This document shows, one piece after another, positions 35,820 to 49,900 of a stretch of 64,000 nt of DNA. A program made the position numbers and the translations under genes. How positions within the stretch are numbered: position 1 is the first letter of the stretch; each line of letters starts with the position of its first letter. The stretch is from Fasciola hepatica. Taxonomy: Eukaryota > Platyhelminthes > Trematoda > Plagiorchiida > Fasciolidae. The DNA is taken from NCBI GenBank assembly GCA_948099385.1, contig CANUEZ040000031.1, positions 1,977,001 through 2,041,000 of the forward strand. Direction: 5' to 3'. A model generated the notes under the pieces. The model saw nothing but the letters and a program-made list of their open reading frames with translations, searched no databases and was not told the origin of the DNA.

Positions 35820-38480
35820 TTATCAACTAAGTAACCGCTGATTGCGGTTGCTGCCTTCCGGCATCGTCCAGTGGAGGGCAAAACGAATACAAGTGCAAAA
35901 TGAAAGTGATCAAAGAAACTAAGTAGAGGGGAGTAGATAAGGAATACAGGAAAATATTTCGAATGCAACCACACCACTGGCCGCAACACCTAGCCATATC
36001 ACCATATGTCTCCAATGATTTGGGAGACACTCAACGCGAATCTAAACCCAATAGTCTAATGCACTCTACTTGATCAAGATTTTTAGTCATGGCCTCCACT
36101 CCTTATTGCCACATCATGGACTAACCACCTCCATCCACCTTCCAACCAATATCTGCCATGGAGGAAAGTGTATGCCGGGGAATTCCACCAGTGGGCAAGC
36201 TTTACCCGTGTTCCAGCGACCTCAGCCTGTTCAGATTCAGTAATTGATCTAGAGAATTGCTTTGGTTTCCAAAACCTTACGTCAAATCTCAGCATTACTG
36301 ATACGGTGCTCCTACGATATTCGGAAAAAAGGGTTGGAGACAACGGTGACCGAATGCTAACAGACTATGATCATCTTCCACCCATAACGACCAATAATCT
36401 GAACCATGTAAAAGAACGGACCCCAATGCCACAGTATTCACTCGATCTTTAACCGAAAATGTCAAATGGGCCCTTAGAAGGACTGATGTCAGCAGAAGCC
36501 AAACGCGTGTCCTAAATACATGTTGTTACTTCGTATGATATCTGTGCATATGATAGGAGTGACTGCCAGGATAACAAAACCTACCTACAGCGGCTATAGC
36601 TTTCTCGGCAAGCACAACTTTTGGTGTTGAGCCAGTCCTGGAGCAGAATTTTAAACGTTGAAGGCAAAAATCGCATCCGGACCATTGCTCCACTATTGTT
36701 TGAGATAATCAGGGATTCCTGAAGCTCATATAGATATCAGCTCAGAAGAAACATGTCACCTGTTTATTCCAAGTCGGAGATTACTGCCAAAGCAAGAACA
36801 GATGCTTCAATCCTCACACGAAGATAGGGCCATCCGAAAAATCAGTCTAAGTACAAAATTGAAAATGAAGTGCCAATGAGAACACCCGTGACGAACACCA
36901 CTACTCGGGGTGAACTCTAGTGGAAGATAGCCATGAGCGCGAACTCGGCTTTAGCCAAGCTCATTCCTCTGTGGTTCTCACAAGAGGATTCGTCACCTTT
37001 CTTATAAACCGTCACAGTCACCGATTCACATCAATTCCCGTGAATTTGCGTATAAAACTAGGTTAGCTGCTCGAGTTTTTCACCTCCGAAACCGAAGCTT
37101 TGCCTCCATCCTTGCAAATTGTTGGGGGCAACCAATTCGGTCCAGCTGCTTCATACCTTTTCAAGTGGTCTAGCTCCCGCTTAACCATTTATGATGAATG
37201 GGTGAAATTTACCTTCATCTTTTTTCCCGGTAGGTGTATTCGGAAGCTCTACTGTTGAAACAGGCCAACTGTATTGTTCCTTGAAGTGACCCAACTAGCG
37301 ATCCGAATGACGCACTCGAGCGTCATTAGGTGAGCCTTTGGATTCCCTGGTAAATTCACTTAGACCGGTCTTCCATGAATCGGTGCTTTTAATCAAACTT
37401 CGTGTATCGCAAATAGGCGCAGTCTTCTCCATTCTCGAACATTCTGCAATCCACCACGCTCACATACATTACTCAGGCTGTTAGTCATTTGGCGTCTCAG
37501 AGGTTAAGGACGTTCATTGAATGTGGCGTTTATAGAGAGAGTGATTTGCAAGCGTCCAACAGAGTAAATTATCCCGAAGATATCTATCGTTTGTGAGACT
37601 TATTGAGCCAAAGTCCCATGTGGCACTAGGGGCGGCATACAAGGCCTCGTTGATCTGTGTTCAGTGGTCATCTGGGTCTTGGATATCCGGTTGTATCAAT
37701 AAATGTGTAAAGAGCTCCGCCTTGAAAGCAGATCGCCAACTATCACTATCCACTTTGGTACGACGGGAAGGAGGTGTAAACCAAAGCCACCAGATACCAG
37801 GTGATGTTCTCAGCCCATAGGAGTAGATTAAAAAGGCAACAATCATCAGTTGATTCTCGCCAGCGGTGTCCGATGACAATATGATCAGTCTTAGTCCAAT
37901 GTTATGAAGATGTAGAAGGATTCCATGTGTATCTATGCCGCTCCTTATGGCAGAAGTTGATATTCGCAAGAAACTATTTTGGTCAAAGCACAGATGAGTG
38001 AGACGATCGACGGTATCGGTGCAATGGGCCGGAATAACAAACGAATTAACTCTGTGCATTTATGAATTTTCCAAAATGCCAACTTGGCCGTTGATGTCGA
38101 AGACAATAACTGAATGTCCTTTGAAAGCAACCCTGGTGTCTTCTGAGACAAACCCAACTAGAAAAAGCCTTTGGACCTACTGGGAATGCAGCCAACGGGC
38201 GCATAAATAAACACGACGGATTAGCAGCATAGCTTCAGTTTGTTGCTGCTGACGAGTACGGAATCGTCCAACCGAACCGCATACAAACGATCGTTGTATG
38301 GAACACAGTCTAACAGTGCACACTGAGTTAATAATGCTAATAGGCTTCATATTCGAGTGGTCGTTTTTAACATTTCAAAAACACGGCATACGTCTATTTT
38401 GAGGATGCCAAGAGCTTAACGGAGGACAACTTGTTGTCCCGTTTACCATGATGTGCGGACTTTGAAGGCAGCCGATCAAA
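35820..38480 (-). mobile_element. LINE remnant on the minus strand, left full unit
   Basis: Same element as at 12060-14720 and 60477-63243. Endonuclease (about 38440-37860) reads RLYAVRLDDSVLVSS then V-V-F-I-Y-A-P. The RT start (37200-36955) includes A-A-G-P and VYKKGDESSCENHRGMSL. The catalytic motif near 36765-36750 is destroyed (stop-T-G-D-M-F-L-L-S). The thumb and C-terminal tail follow, with SLETYGDMARCCGQWCGCI at about 36020-35965. The frame past this (P-L-Y-L-V-S-L-I, then S-F-C-P-P) is conserved between units and is probably the true C-terminal end. Multiple stops. It lacks 106 bp at 38526/38527 present in the other two copies. Confidence 0.87.
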
Positions 38481-40878
38481 ATTTACATTTATGCTTGAGC
38501 AATGCGCGTGAATAATGCAAAACTCCGCGACTGCTCAAACGGCAAAATGGTTTTTCTTCAAGAACCCTCACCGGAGCCTTTTTGCATAGACCTTCTGACC
38601 CAAAATGCCGAGAGACTTTAACCCAGCACAGAAACGTGGCAATAATACCCGGAAAGCAGCTTCTTCTGGTCTGCCACGTGAGATCTGGTTGCTGCGTGCA
38701 TTCTATCACGCTTTGCTGATGCGTTGTTATCAATCTGCATTAAATGTTCAGTCCCCCGCCTCAAGCGCCCAATGGACAAAGAGGAACGTGTGGTGTTCAG
38801 CAACATTCTCGATGCAAACTACTCACCCCAGGTGGGCGAAAGTTTCCCAATGATGACTTCTCCCACTCTCGAGAGAATCCCGGGTAATTTACTCTCACGT
38901 CCAATTTGTAGGGTTTTTTGATCGATTGACTGCTTTCTCTTCGTGTTGATTTCCTGGATTGTCCTTTCCAGGGGCAGGCTGTTTGGAACCAGATGCTGTT
39001 TATCAACTGTTTTTGAAACCGGAAATTTGCTGGCCTCTCTCTATTGTTCTGTCAGGCACGATTGCACATCCTGCTTAAGGAAGTCATTCAGCATAGCTCG
39101 TTGGGTCATGGAAGCACGCAAGCAATCACACCGTGCTAAAGCGCATTCTCTTCGTAATACAGCTCTGTCGAGACAAACCTATGGCCTCACCAGAGGATTT
39201 TCTGTGTTTAAAAACGCGGAATGTGCAGTATATGCCTTTCAATGGCTTCGTGGTGCTTAATATTGATAGGAACTTGATTTGATACCTTACAGATAGAGCA
39301 AAAAGAAAATATCCGAAGGATACTGACGAAGTAGAAAAAAATTCATGGAAGTCAAATATTTTAGGCGTTTTATTGAGAGAATTGAAGTTGAAATTTCAAG
39401 GAATTTTCTAAGGCACAGGAAGCCAAAATACATTTGGAAAATTCAACGGTGATCCTTTGACAGAGATGGTGATTAGAAGTGCTATGTGTCGTGACCGGAA
39501 CGTTTCATGCATTTGAGGTCCAGAATTTTTTAATTTCATGACAGCAATACGGTTGCTGTAAGAAGAAAACTACCTGAATATGAAGCCTCATTCTGTGTAC
39601 ATTCATTCAGCTATTCCTACAGAAACGTGTATCAGCTGCACCACCATGCATTTGTCTAAACACATACTTAAACATCATTATGCCTGGTAAACCACTGGGG
39701 CGATAAAGTCAGGTAGTGCCATTGTGGTTTCACACCTAAATTATTCAAATTTTACTGTGAAACTGAGCGGGACCTTTCGCACTTTTTGTATGGTTTGGTG
39801 TTGAGAGTCAATAACAACGGGAAGGTCGCATACTATCCACACTGAAGATTGTTATAATCTATTTCCACAATCATCCTTTTTGTGAGCCCTATTAGTGACA
39901 AAATCTGATCGTTATTGGAGACGACAGGAAATGAGCCTGCGCAAGCTGGATGCAAAGAGAAATCTCCCGTATCACAGCCAAGGGAAACGAAGGCATGCGG
40001 TGAAGAAGTTGCAACATCAAATGAGGGGAGCGGATGAGCGTGTTGAGAGCACGGAGTGACGAATCGTTCCTTCAGTTAGGGAGCTTCTGGGAACATACAT
40101 TGATTTCGTTAATGGTGAGGACAAAAATGCAGTATACAATGTCACTTTATCAACATCAGACACAAGGTGATCAAATGTATTGTTCGATTACCTATGGTTC
40201 CAAAAACGTTCCCTCGTCATCACCCACTGGCAACACCAAATGGGGCTTCGATCTGGCCGATGAACAATTTTACGAATACAGAGTGATTTGTCAAAATATT
40301 CTAACGGTGCTACTAGCGATCCAGAAAGGACATCAAAATGGATGCTCTGCACACCGTGAACTTCGGTCGTATTGGGAAGCTGTCAATTCCTCCCACATGT
40401 GCTTGATCGAACACCGATCCCGCCTTGGACACAGAACTCTTCTCTTGTTTCCACATCACACGAAATCGAGAACTCGTTAGAATAATTTAATTTGATACCG
40501 TAGTTCCCTTTTCCCTAATGTACATTTCTACCGAATTACTCAGTAGTGTTAGCCACAGGTTAAATATTGTAAAAACCGTTGCATTTGCTGTAGCATTTTT
40601 GCTTAGTAATGCAATGAAAATGCCTTGATTATTGTCAGTGTCAATAATATCATTGTTACCAGTATTAGACTGTCACTGTTCTCATGTTTGTTTCAAACAA
40701 GCTTACCTGTTGACTCGTGTTTTCCCTCACGTGTATCAAATGATAGCAAGTTCTTTTTTGAATTATTTTAGTGTTATTTTAAATGGTGGTATACTTTGAG
40801 TTGTTATCAGTTTCTTGGTCCGCAAATTCGATCTTATCTCATTTTGATTGACCAATTAAATAAGCCATTGGAAAGTAG
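38481..40878. other. Shared unit segment right of the LINE, no identified element
   Basis: Aligns with 14721-17175 (older) and with 63244-64000 (near-identical). The minus-strand frame 39006-38797 and the plus frame 38943-39260 are conserved between the two near-identical units, which is expected from recency. The plus frame 40034-40480 continues the charged reading seen at 16207-16440. No family is recognised. Confidence 0.45.
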
Positions 40879-41859
40879 AAATTTCACAAACATCACCAGG
40901 TTCATTCAGCTCAGAAACGAACCCTCAGGTAAATGGAACAAATAACCACGAAAAATTGATTTAGGGAAAAGAAGGAACAATTTCACTCCAAAAAGTCACA
41001 AACCTATACGTCAGCCAAATGTTGATAAGTTTAAAGCATAGTCCATGATGATTTTCTCGATTATCCTATGCCGATAGGGAAAGGAACTTATCTTTATTGC
41101 TGTGGAATTTTCGTGAAGAAATATACCATACACGTGTTTTGAAGGAATGAAGTAAAGCTTCACGACGATGCTGAAGACAAACAATGGTAGAACATTCTAA
41201 AGTGTAACTTTTCTCACATAAATATTTCACAATTATGTCGATAATTGTTATCATATGTGATATGTTCTCATCCTGAACCACACTAGCTTTATTTCTAATG
41301 CAGTGATGTTCGACGAAAAAACAACAAATCTTCGTTCTATTCAAACTAAAATACACAATGAAATTGTATACACTCATCCTCCCAATATACCTGATTGAAA
41401 ACTGATTTCACTGTGAACATTTCAGTCACGATTTCTTCAACATCACAAAGTGGAATCATAAAGCTTTGGCGAATTCTATTTTCCTCGTGATCAGTGTTAC
41501 ACAACATAGCACATAACTGCAGCATCAATTTCAGACTCAATTTCAAAAACCGTGGGAAATACGTTTTGTTGCATGATGTACACTGCTGAAATTCTTCTGC
41601 AGATTTCCATACAGAACTCTTACGAAAACCTGGAGCTTAGGAAAATGAAACACATGCTACGTTTGAGACAAATAGAAATGGACATAACAAGGATGTTTGC
41701 CAATCAAATCGAAAGGAATCTCAGAGGTTCATCATTTGACATAACTACAATCAGTAAAATTATCAATGCAAATTTATTCCCTAAAACAAGGGAGCAATCA
41801 TATAAAGTAGCAACTGGTATTACATATGAAATTCGGTGTAGATGTTCGTGTTCAGTATG
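40879..41859. repeat. Extra diverged copy of the start of unit A (C0)
   Basis: About 980 bp beginning ATTTCACAAAC and aligning to 17176 onward and to 41860 onward at roughly 80-88%. It contains about 160 bp (around 41420-41585) absent from the other copies and ends at the start of the next copy, so the two stand head to tail. At the corresponding place in the left part of the window (17175) only one copy is present. Confidence 0.85.
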
Positions 41860-41860
41860 A
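41603..41860 (+). other. Exon-like open frame, most diverged copy
   Basis: Counterpart of 17789-17968, preceded by TTCTTCTGCAG, a better splice-acceptor match than in the other copies. The frame runs 85 codons, longer than in the other copies, because a short extra stretch replaces the usual stop. No domain recognised. Confidence 0.25.
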
Positions 41861-41978
41861 ATTTCACAAACTTCACCAGCTTCATTTAGCTCGAAAACGA
41901 ACCTTCAGGTAAGTGGAACAAATCATCAAGAAAAATCGTTTTATAGAAAAAAAAGACCATTTTTCTCAAAAAAGTGAC

Positions 41979-44900
41979 AAATCTATACGTCAGCCAAATG
42001 TTGATGACTTGTAAAGCATAGTCCATTTTGATTTTTTCGATTATGCAATCCAATGGGGAAAGGAACTTTTCTTTATTGTTCTGGAACTTTCGTCAAAAAA
42101 TGTACAATGTAAGTACTTTGAGAGAATAAAATATAGCCTCATCTTTAACAAAGTTATCATAATTATAGCTGCATAGCACTTGTGATGAAGATGCTGATGA
42201 CAAACAATGTTGGGACGATTTTGAGTGATAATTTTCCTGCTTGTGATAAACTCCCTGTAATGTCTATAACCGTTGTCATATTATGATAAGTTCTCATCCT
42301 GATCCACGTTAGTGTTCCCGCTAATGCAGTGATGTTCGACGAAATACAACAAATCTTCGTTGTATTGAATACAGAAATACACGATGAAATCATATACACT
42401 TAAGCTCCTAATATACCTGACTGAAAAATTACTTCACTGGGAACATTTGATCCTGATATCTCCGCAGATTTCCATACAGAACTCTGACAATAACCTGGAG
42501 TATAGAAAAAAGCAACACACGCTAAGCTTGAGACAAATGGAAATGGACATTACAAGGATGTTTGCTAATCAAATCAAACGGAATCACAGAGAGTCATTAT
42601 TTGGCATGACCACATTCAGGAAAATTGTCAAAGGAGCAAACATATAAAGTACGAACTGGTATTACTTCAGAAACTCTGTGAGGACGTTCATGATCAACTT
42701 CGATGATTTTGTGTTGCTTGATGCTGTGCTCAGGAGATCATGATATGTGATGCGTGCTACAGCGTCTAAAACTCAGGCAAATCAAGCTATTCATGATCTG
42801 TCCAGGTTGTACAATGGAAATCGTGTCCAACTCCTAATCATGGACCCCACGACTGATTGCAGATGGGCATTCGCAAATGAACAAGTTTGAAAAAGAGACT
42901 GAACACAGTGACTTTGTGGATTTCAGTAGAAGTTGGGTAGAATTTAAGCTTGGAATATTATTTTATTATCAACATTCAGTGGTAAAAGAAAGGATAATTA
43001 ATGATCGCCAATCATACCGTGCACGTCTTTCTCCAAAGTGGACTAACACCAATCCACAGAGCTTTCAGTTAAAGCATCTTTTGAAAAACTTGTAGCCCGA
43101 AAATGATCGATCACAGAATGTTCCAGAAATGTACTACCAGTTTTATTCAAGTAACTCATGTCCCACTCACACGTGTCCAACCAGTACACACTTTTTTCTG
43201 GAATCCGGTATGAATCACTTTCGAACAGACTCACAGTGGTCATACATGAATCAAAAACAAACCACTGAAGGATGGTTGTTTTCAAATCAGCAGTGACAAA
43301 AATAATAAATTCTTCTACTCTAACTTTGAATACGGACATTGTTTCAAAGACAAAGAAAAGAGAATAATAAAGTTTCGAATGATGACGGACTGAGTAAAAT
43401 CCCAAATTTATTCCTCACAGCACATGAATGGAAAGATCTACACCGAGTTCTGACAGCGTTTTAACGGTAGTCCTTCTCTTTCAACTAGTTTATTTCCTTT
43501 TGTCGCTGAGGGGCAAAATAATAAGCCTTGTGCTTTCTGGCCAAACATGGCCTGGGATAATTCCACGCAACAGCCGGTAACTTCCATAGTTGGCGTACTT
43601 TCACTGAACCTCTTTAAGTGTTATACTCGGCTGTCTAAAATTAAAGAAGGAAGTTAAAGTCATAGAAAAATATCTATCATTTCATTTCTAAACATTCAGC
43701 CCTTTCATAACATTTTTCAAGCCTTATGCTAACGATTCGGATTTCCAGTTTTGATGTAGTACTAGCATTCTCTAACTGAAAGTGAAGTAAATCTTACTGA
43801 AATGAAAGTCTGTGATAGCTTCGTTCAATAGATTATATTCCCAACCCTTACATATACATGAGGGTAGAACACTGACAATCGCACAGAGGGTCCAGCCAAT
43901 GTTTTGCAGGTGTGTTGTAATGGACGTGTTGCAGCTTGTGTTTGTAGAGTTGAACTTTGGCTTGTGATGTCATTCATCAAATGGGAATCATATCACTTTC
44001 AGTATTTCAGACGGATCTACTATCGATGTCAACATTCACAGGACACACTAGTACCACATTAATACTGAATAAGTATGATCAAAATGGACGTCCGTTACTT
44101 TCCGATGTAAAATTTGAAACTGTAATGCTGTTGACTACATTACTGCGATGCTTTATATTGGGGGGTTCACAAGACTTAAATAAACCCAAATAAATCTTCC
44201 CACAAAAATTCTTTGCAGAATACCAAGGAGACTGTTTTATTCTCAAATAAACTAAGCTGCTCTTTGTGCTTCACTGTCGATACTCAGATAGCATACTCCC
44301 GTTCATTGACGTTCAATTTGATAAAACAATACCACACTATATTGATAGATTATCGTAAGTATCGGGAATCGATAACTTTCTTGCACAGTTTGACAAAATC
44401 TTGTTGAAATGGGGAATCCTAATCATCTTGCAGTTTATCGTGACCTAGTCAGCTCTCTCAGTTTGGTTTCAGCTTCATGACGATTCATTTAATGCCAGCT
44501 CCACTGTGAACTTGAACGTTCGTTATTGTTTTGTTTATTCTAAATGACCAGTAATGTTGCCGTGGTATGAATGATGAAACTCTATCAGTCGTGTGTTTGA
44601 CACACACCATCAATGCTCACATTTCTCAAGGTCCTGGAACATATACATGTGTGAGAGTTAGAAATCACATATTTTTGCCTCAAATGATCCTGGTAAATTG
44701 ATATTCCATTGTTCATTCATATTCACTTAATCCCTAATGTCAAAATAGTTAAGCCGAATTCAAATAAGTAATTGTTATTGTCACCAACATTGTGGTTCTG
44801 GTAATCTGGGCTGATTTTCACCCTTCAAGCACAGTCGATTTTCCCAACTCAAATGTAAAGTCAGTGAGTGATCGCAATTTACAAGTCCTGCCAGGATAAA

Positions 44901-46908
44901 TGAATTGGTAAGTAGAAAATGAAGAACAAAAATTCTTCAGCTTCCAAACTCAACAAACTTGACTTGATTGTCGCACATATACAGACTCGGTAGTGGAACC
45001 CACGGCCCATTGGAGGTGGTGCCATCATGTGCGAAAAGACCAAGGCCAATTTAAAACTACATGACCACAGTCACCTAGGATGCATTGTACAGTCTGTGTT
45101 TTTCATTTCTGTTTAAAAAATCCAACGGATGAGGCTTGTTTTCAATCTAAGGTTTCGTCGCGTTTGTCATATGATGATTTCAGATTCTATTTGTCCAGGT
45201 AAACGAGCTAACTGTAATGTTCTCATCGCGTCCATTCATTGCCTCATGAATCGAATGACCTCGGTGCAAACGTGGTGATAGCGAATGTCATGAGATAGCT
45301 GTCTTAAAACATCTGAACTTTACGAGTAATAAAAAAGAGAAGTAAATTCAATAGAATGTGAACTTATCTTCCATCATGACGAAAACTCCCATACAAATTC
45401 AAAATAAATGCTCGAATGTTCTCCCATAAGCGCCCAAGTACTGTCGATGTCCACAGGATCACATGTTCATTTGACAATGATGTATTTGGCGGTAGGAAAA
45501 TAAAAATGTTTGAGAAAATAAGTTGGATCGTTAATCCAAAAATGCACTCGAAATTATAAACATCTATTGATAAAACTAACATTTCCCTTTTATGTTCGAT
45601 TCATTCATGGACAGCTAAATGAATTGACGACCTTTGGTGACAATCAATTGGGGATGCTTATGCTGATAAGTGAAGTGTTCAAACCGGGATAATAAGATTA
45701 TTGTTGGTGCTATTTGGATTTCTGACATGTAGAAGATGCGTCAGAATCACTAACTTGCAGAAAGATCTCATACTAAACTTCTCTTGAATGAGCAAACGGT
45801 TTGTGGGTTCATGGTTTTGTTTTTCGCCAAAGAATCGGCAAATTAATTATCAGAAGAGACCTGAGCAACCAGCGTGAGTTTGATGGACTGGGTTCAAATC
45901 GTCACTTATAAATCTAATTTCATTTTGCTGCTTCACTGTCACGGTGATTGCCTCGATTGAAGATAACGGAAGGTAAAACTTTAGGTGAATAGCTAATGGA
46001 CGATAATGGGCGTCAAAATTTAAGGTCATTTGGCTTCACACAGTATAATTCAGCAACCAATTTTGATACCGAAACCATCTTTCTTATGAATCATCAATAC
46101 TGCACATCAACCGAACCCTAAATGTGCAATACCTAGCTAACAGGCTATCCGAGTGGAACCCAATAGGTCGTGCGACAAATATGATACGCCGTTTAGCGCC
46201 GTTGATGTAAAAATTTTGCTTGATGACAACTCATTTTTCTCAGAACGGTTATGCGTATCAATACCACAAAAGAGATGATGATAATGATTCGGACTAAACC
46301 GACAAATGTTATGCTATAAGCTTCAGAGTAAAATCATCAATGTTTACAGATCATCGGAGAATGTAAATAGTTTAATAGTTGGAGTGCTCAAGTCATGTGA
46401 TTCAAGTTTTACGTTGGCGGCTTGGATATGGAACTCAGGGGAGATTCAGTAAAATTTCAAACAAGGCAATGGTACAATAAAATGTCCGATAACTGACCAG
46501 CAGGCTGTCCGTGCCCACTCTCGAAATTTCAGGAGCTTCGATCCACCTTATCCCATAAATAAGAATAAATCGGAAGGCAAGAAGATGCACTGCAACATAA
46601 ATCACTGAATTTGAAGTTCTTTTAGTGTCTTTGGTAACGGGTGGGGGTGGGGAGCTGGGAATAGATCCGTTCTGTCAAAGCAAAAACAAACACGGTTTCT
46701 ATGACAAACAATATTTGTACCAACTGCTGACTGATTTGTGATGTGTGACACTGCTTCGGTTTTTATCTTGCCCAGCATTTTTCTGGATGATATAATAAGG
46801 TTGACGTTGGCACCCGATACAATACGTTGTTTCTAACAGAATAGGCCACGGATTTGTTGTAATTCGTTGCAGTCGCAATGGATTGAGTTCTTGCAGTGAT
46901 TGCATCCG
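41979..46908. repeat. Tandem unit A' (right full unit)
   Basis: Matches unit A at offset 24679. From 41979 to 43246 it differs from A by roughly 8-10%. From 43247 (just before AATCAAAAACAAACC) it is nearly identical to A, a sharp change in divergence within one repeat. Confidence 0.92.
43043..43405 (-). other. 120-codon open frame in A', unidentified
   Basis: Open here and at 48335-47973 in B'. In A (18505) and B (23435) it is cut to 73 codons by the same Tyr-to-stop change. About 18 of the last 70 residues differ between A' and B', with no sign of conservation. Probably non-coding, but its changing state marks the conversion history. Confidence 0.2.
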
Positions 46909-49900
46909 AATCTATACGTCAGCCAAATGTTGATGACTTGTAAAGCATAGTCCATTTTGATTTCTTTCGATTATGCAATTCAACGGGGAAAGAAACTTTT
47001 CTTTATTGATCGGGAACATTCGTGAAAAAATGTACAATGTAAATACCTTGAGGGAATAAAGTATAGCCTCATCTTTTTCAAAGTTAACATATTTATAGCT
47101 GCATAGCACATATGATGAAGATGCTGATGACAAACAATGGTTGGACGATTTCGAGTGACAATTTTCCTGCTTATGATAAACTCTCTGTAATGTCTATAAC
47201 CGTTGTCATATTATGATAAGTTCTCATCCTAAACCACGTTAGTTTTCCCGTTATTGCAGTGCTGTTCGACGAAGTACAACAAATCTTCGTTGTATTGAAT
47301 ACAGAAATACACGATGAAATCATATACACCTAATCTCCCAATATACCTGATTGAAAAATTATTTCACTGAGAACATTTGATCCTGATTTCACCGCAGATT
47401 TCCATACAGAACTCTTACAAAAACCCGGAGCATAGGAAAAAGCAAAACACGCTACGCTTGAGACAAATGGAAATGGACATTACAAGGATGTTTGCTAATC
47501 AAATTAAACGGGATCACAGAGAGTCATTATTCGGCGTGACCACATTCAGCAAAATTGTCAATAGAGCAATCAAATAAAGTACCAACTGGAAAACTTCAGA
47601 AACTCTGTGAGGACGTTCATGATCAACTTCGATGAGTTTGTGTGGCTTGATGCTTTGCTCGGGAGATCATGATATGTGATGCTTGCTACAGCGTCTAAAA
47701 CTCAGGCAAATCAAGCTATTCATGATCTGTCCAGGTTGCACAATGGAAATCGTGTCCAACTCTCAATCGTGAATCCCACGACTAGTTGCAGATGGGCATT
47801 CGCCAATAAAAAAAATTCGAAAAAGCGACTGAATACAATGGCTTTGTGGATTTCAGTAGAAGTTGGGTAGAATTTTGGCTTGGAAGATTATTTTAATGTC
47901 ACTATTCAGTGGTAAAAGAAAGGATGATGAATGATCGCCAATCACACCGTGCACGTCTTTCTCCAAAGTGGACTAACACCAATACACAGAGCTTTCAGTT
48001 AGATCATCTTCTGAAAAACTAGTAGCCCAAAAATGATCAAGCAAAGAATATTCCAGAAATGTACTACCAGTTTTATTCAGATAAATCCTGTCCCACTTAC
48101 ACGTGCCCAACCAGTACACACTTTTTCCAAGAATGTCGTATGAACCACATCCGAATAGACTCACATTGATCATATTTGAATCAAAAACAAACCACTGAAG
48201 GATGGTTGTTTTCAAATCAGCAGTGACAAAAATAATAAATTCTTCTACTCTAACTTTGAATACGGACATTGTTTCAAAGACAAAGAAAAGAGAATAATAA
48301 AGTTTCGAATGATGACGGACTGAGTAAAATCCCAAATTTATTCCTCACAGCACATGAATGGAAAGATCTACACCGAGTTCTGACAGCGTTTTAACGGTAG
48401 TCCTTCTCTTTCAACTAGTTCATTTCCTTTTGTCGCTGAGGGGCAAAATAATAAGCCTTGTGCCCACATACATGAGGGTCGAACACCAACAAGCACACAA
48501 AGGGTCCAGCCAATGTTTTGCAGTTGTGTTGCAATGAACGTGTTGCAGCTTGTGTTGGTCGAGTTGAACTTTGGCTTTCGATGTCATTCATCAAATGGGA
48601 ATCATATCACGTTCAGTAACTCTACTATCGATGTCAACATTCACAGGACACACTAGTTCCACGTGAATACTGAATAACTATGATCAAAATGGACGTCCGT
48701 TACTGTCGGTTGTAAAATTTGAAACTGTAACGCTGTTGACTACATTACTGCTGTGCATTATATTGGCGGGGGGGGGGGGTCACAAGACTTTATTAAACCC
48801 AAATAAATCTTCCCACAGAAATTCTTGGGAGAATACCAAGGGGGCTATTTTTATTCCTAAACAAACAAAGTTGCGCTTTGTGTCCCACTATCGATACTCA
48901 GAATGCATACCCCCGTTCAATGACATACATTTCCATAAAAATGCCACACTCTATTGCTTAGATTATCGTGAGTATCGAGAATCGATAACTTTCTCGCACC
49001 GTTTGACAAAACCTTGTTGAAATGGAGAATGCCAATCATTTTGCAATTTATCGTGACCTAGTCAGCTTTCTCAGTTTGACTTCAGTTTCATGACGATGCA
49101 TTTACCGCCAGCTTCACTGCGAACTTGAACGGTCGTTATTGTTTTTTTTATTCTAAATGACCAGTAAAGTTGCCGCGGTATGCATGATGAAACTCTATCA
49201 GTCGAGCGTTTGCCGCACATCTTCAATGCCCCATTTTCTCAGGGACCTAGAACATATACATGAGTGAGAGTTAGAAATCACATATATTTGCCTTAAATTA
49301 TCCAGTTATGTTGATGATCCACTGTTTTTTCATATTCACTTAATCCCTTATGTCAAAATAGTTCAGCCGAATTCGCCAACTTTGTGGTTCTGGTAATCCG
49401 GGTTATTTTTCACCCTTCAAGCACAGTCGATTTTCCCAACTCAAATGTAAAGTCTATGAGTGGTCTCACTTTACAAGTCCTGCCAAGATAAACGAATTGG
49501 TATGTAAACAATGAAGAACAAAAATTCTTCAGCTTCCAAACTCAACACGAGTTTGCGCATACACTAACTTGATTGTCGCACATATACAGACTCGGTAGTG
49601 AAACCCACGGCCCAATAAAGGAGTTGCCATCATGTGCAAAGTTACCAAGGCCAATTTATCCTACATGACCACAGTCACCTAGGATGCACTGTACAGTCTG
49701 TGTTATTCATTTTTGTTTAAAATTTCCAAAGGATGAGGCTTGTTTCCAATCTAAGGTTTCGTCGCGTTTCTCAAATGATGATTTCAGATTCTACTTGTCC
49801 AGTTAAAAGAGCTAACTGTAATGTGTTCATCGCGTCCATTCATTGCCTCATGAATTGAATGACCTCGGTGCAAACGTGGTGATGGCGAATGTCATGAGAT

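Noticed and set aside
37661..38059. 132-codon minus-strand frame (and its twin 62318-62716)
   Set aside because: It lies within the endonuclease-RT linker of the LINE remnant and drifts between phases of the decayed element. It is not a separate gene.
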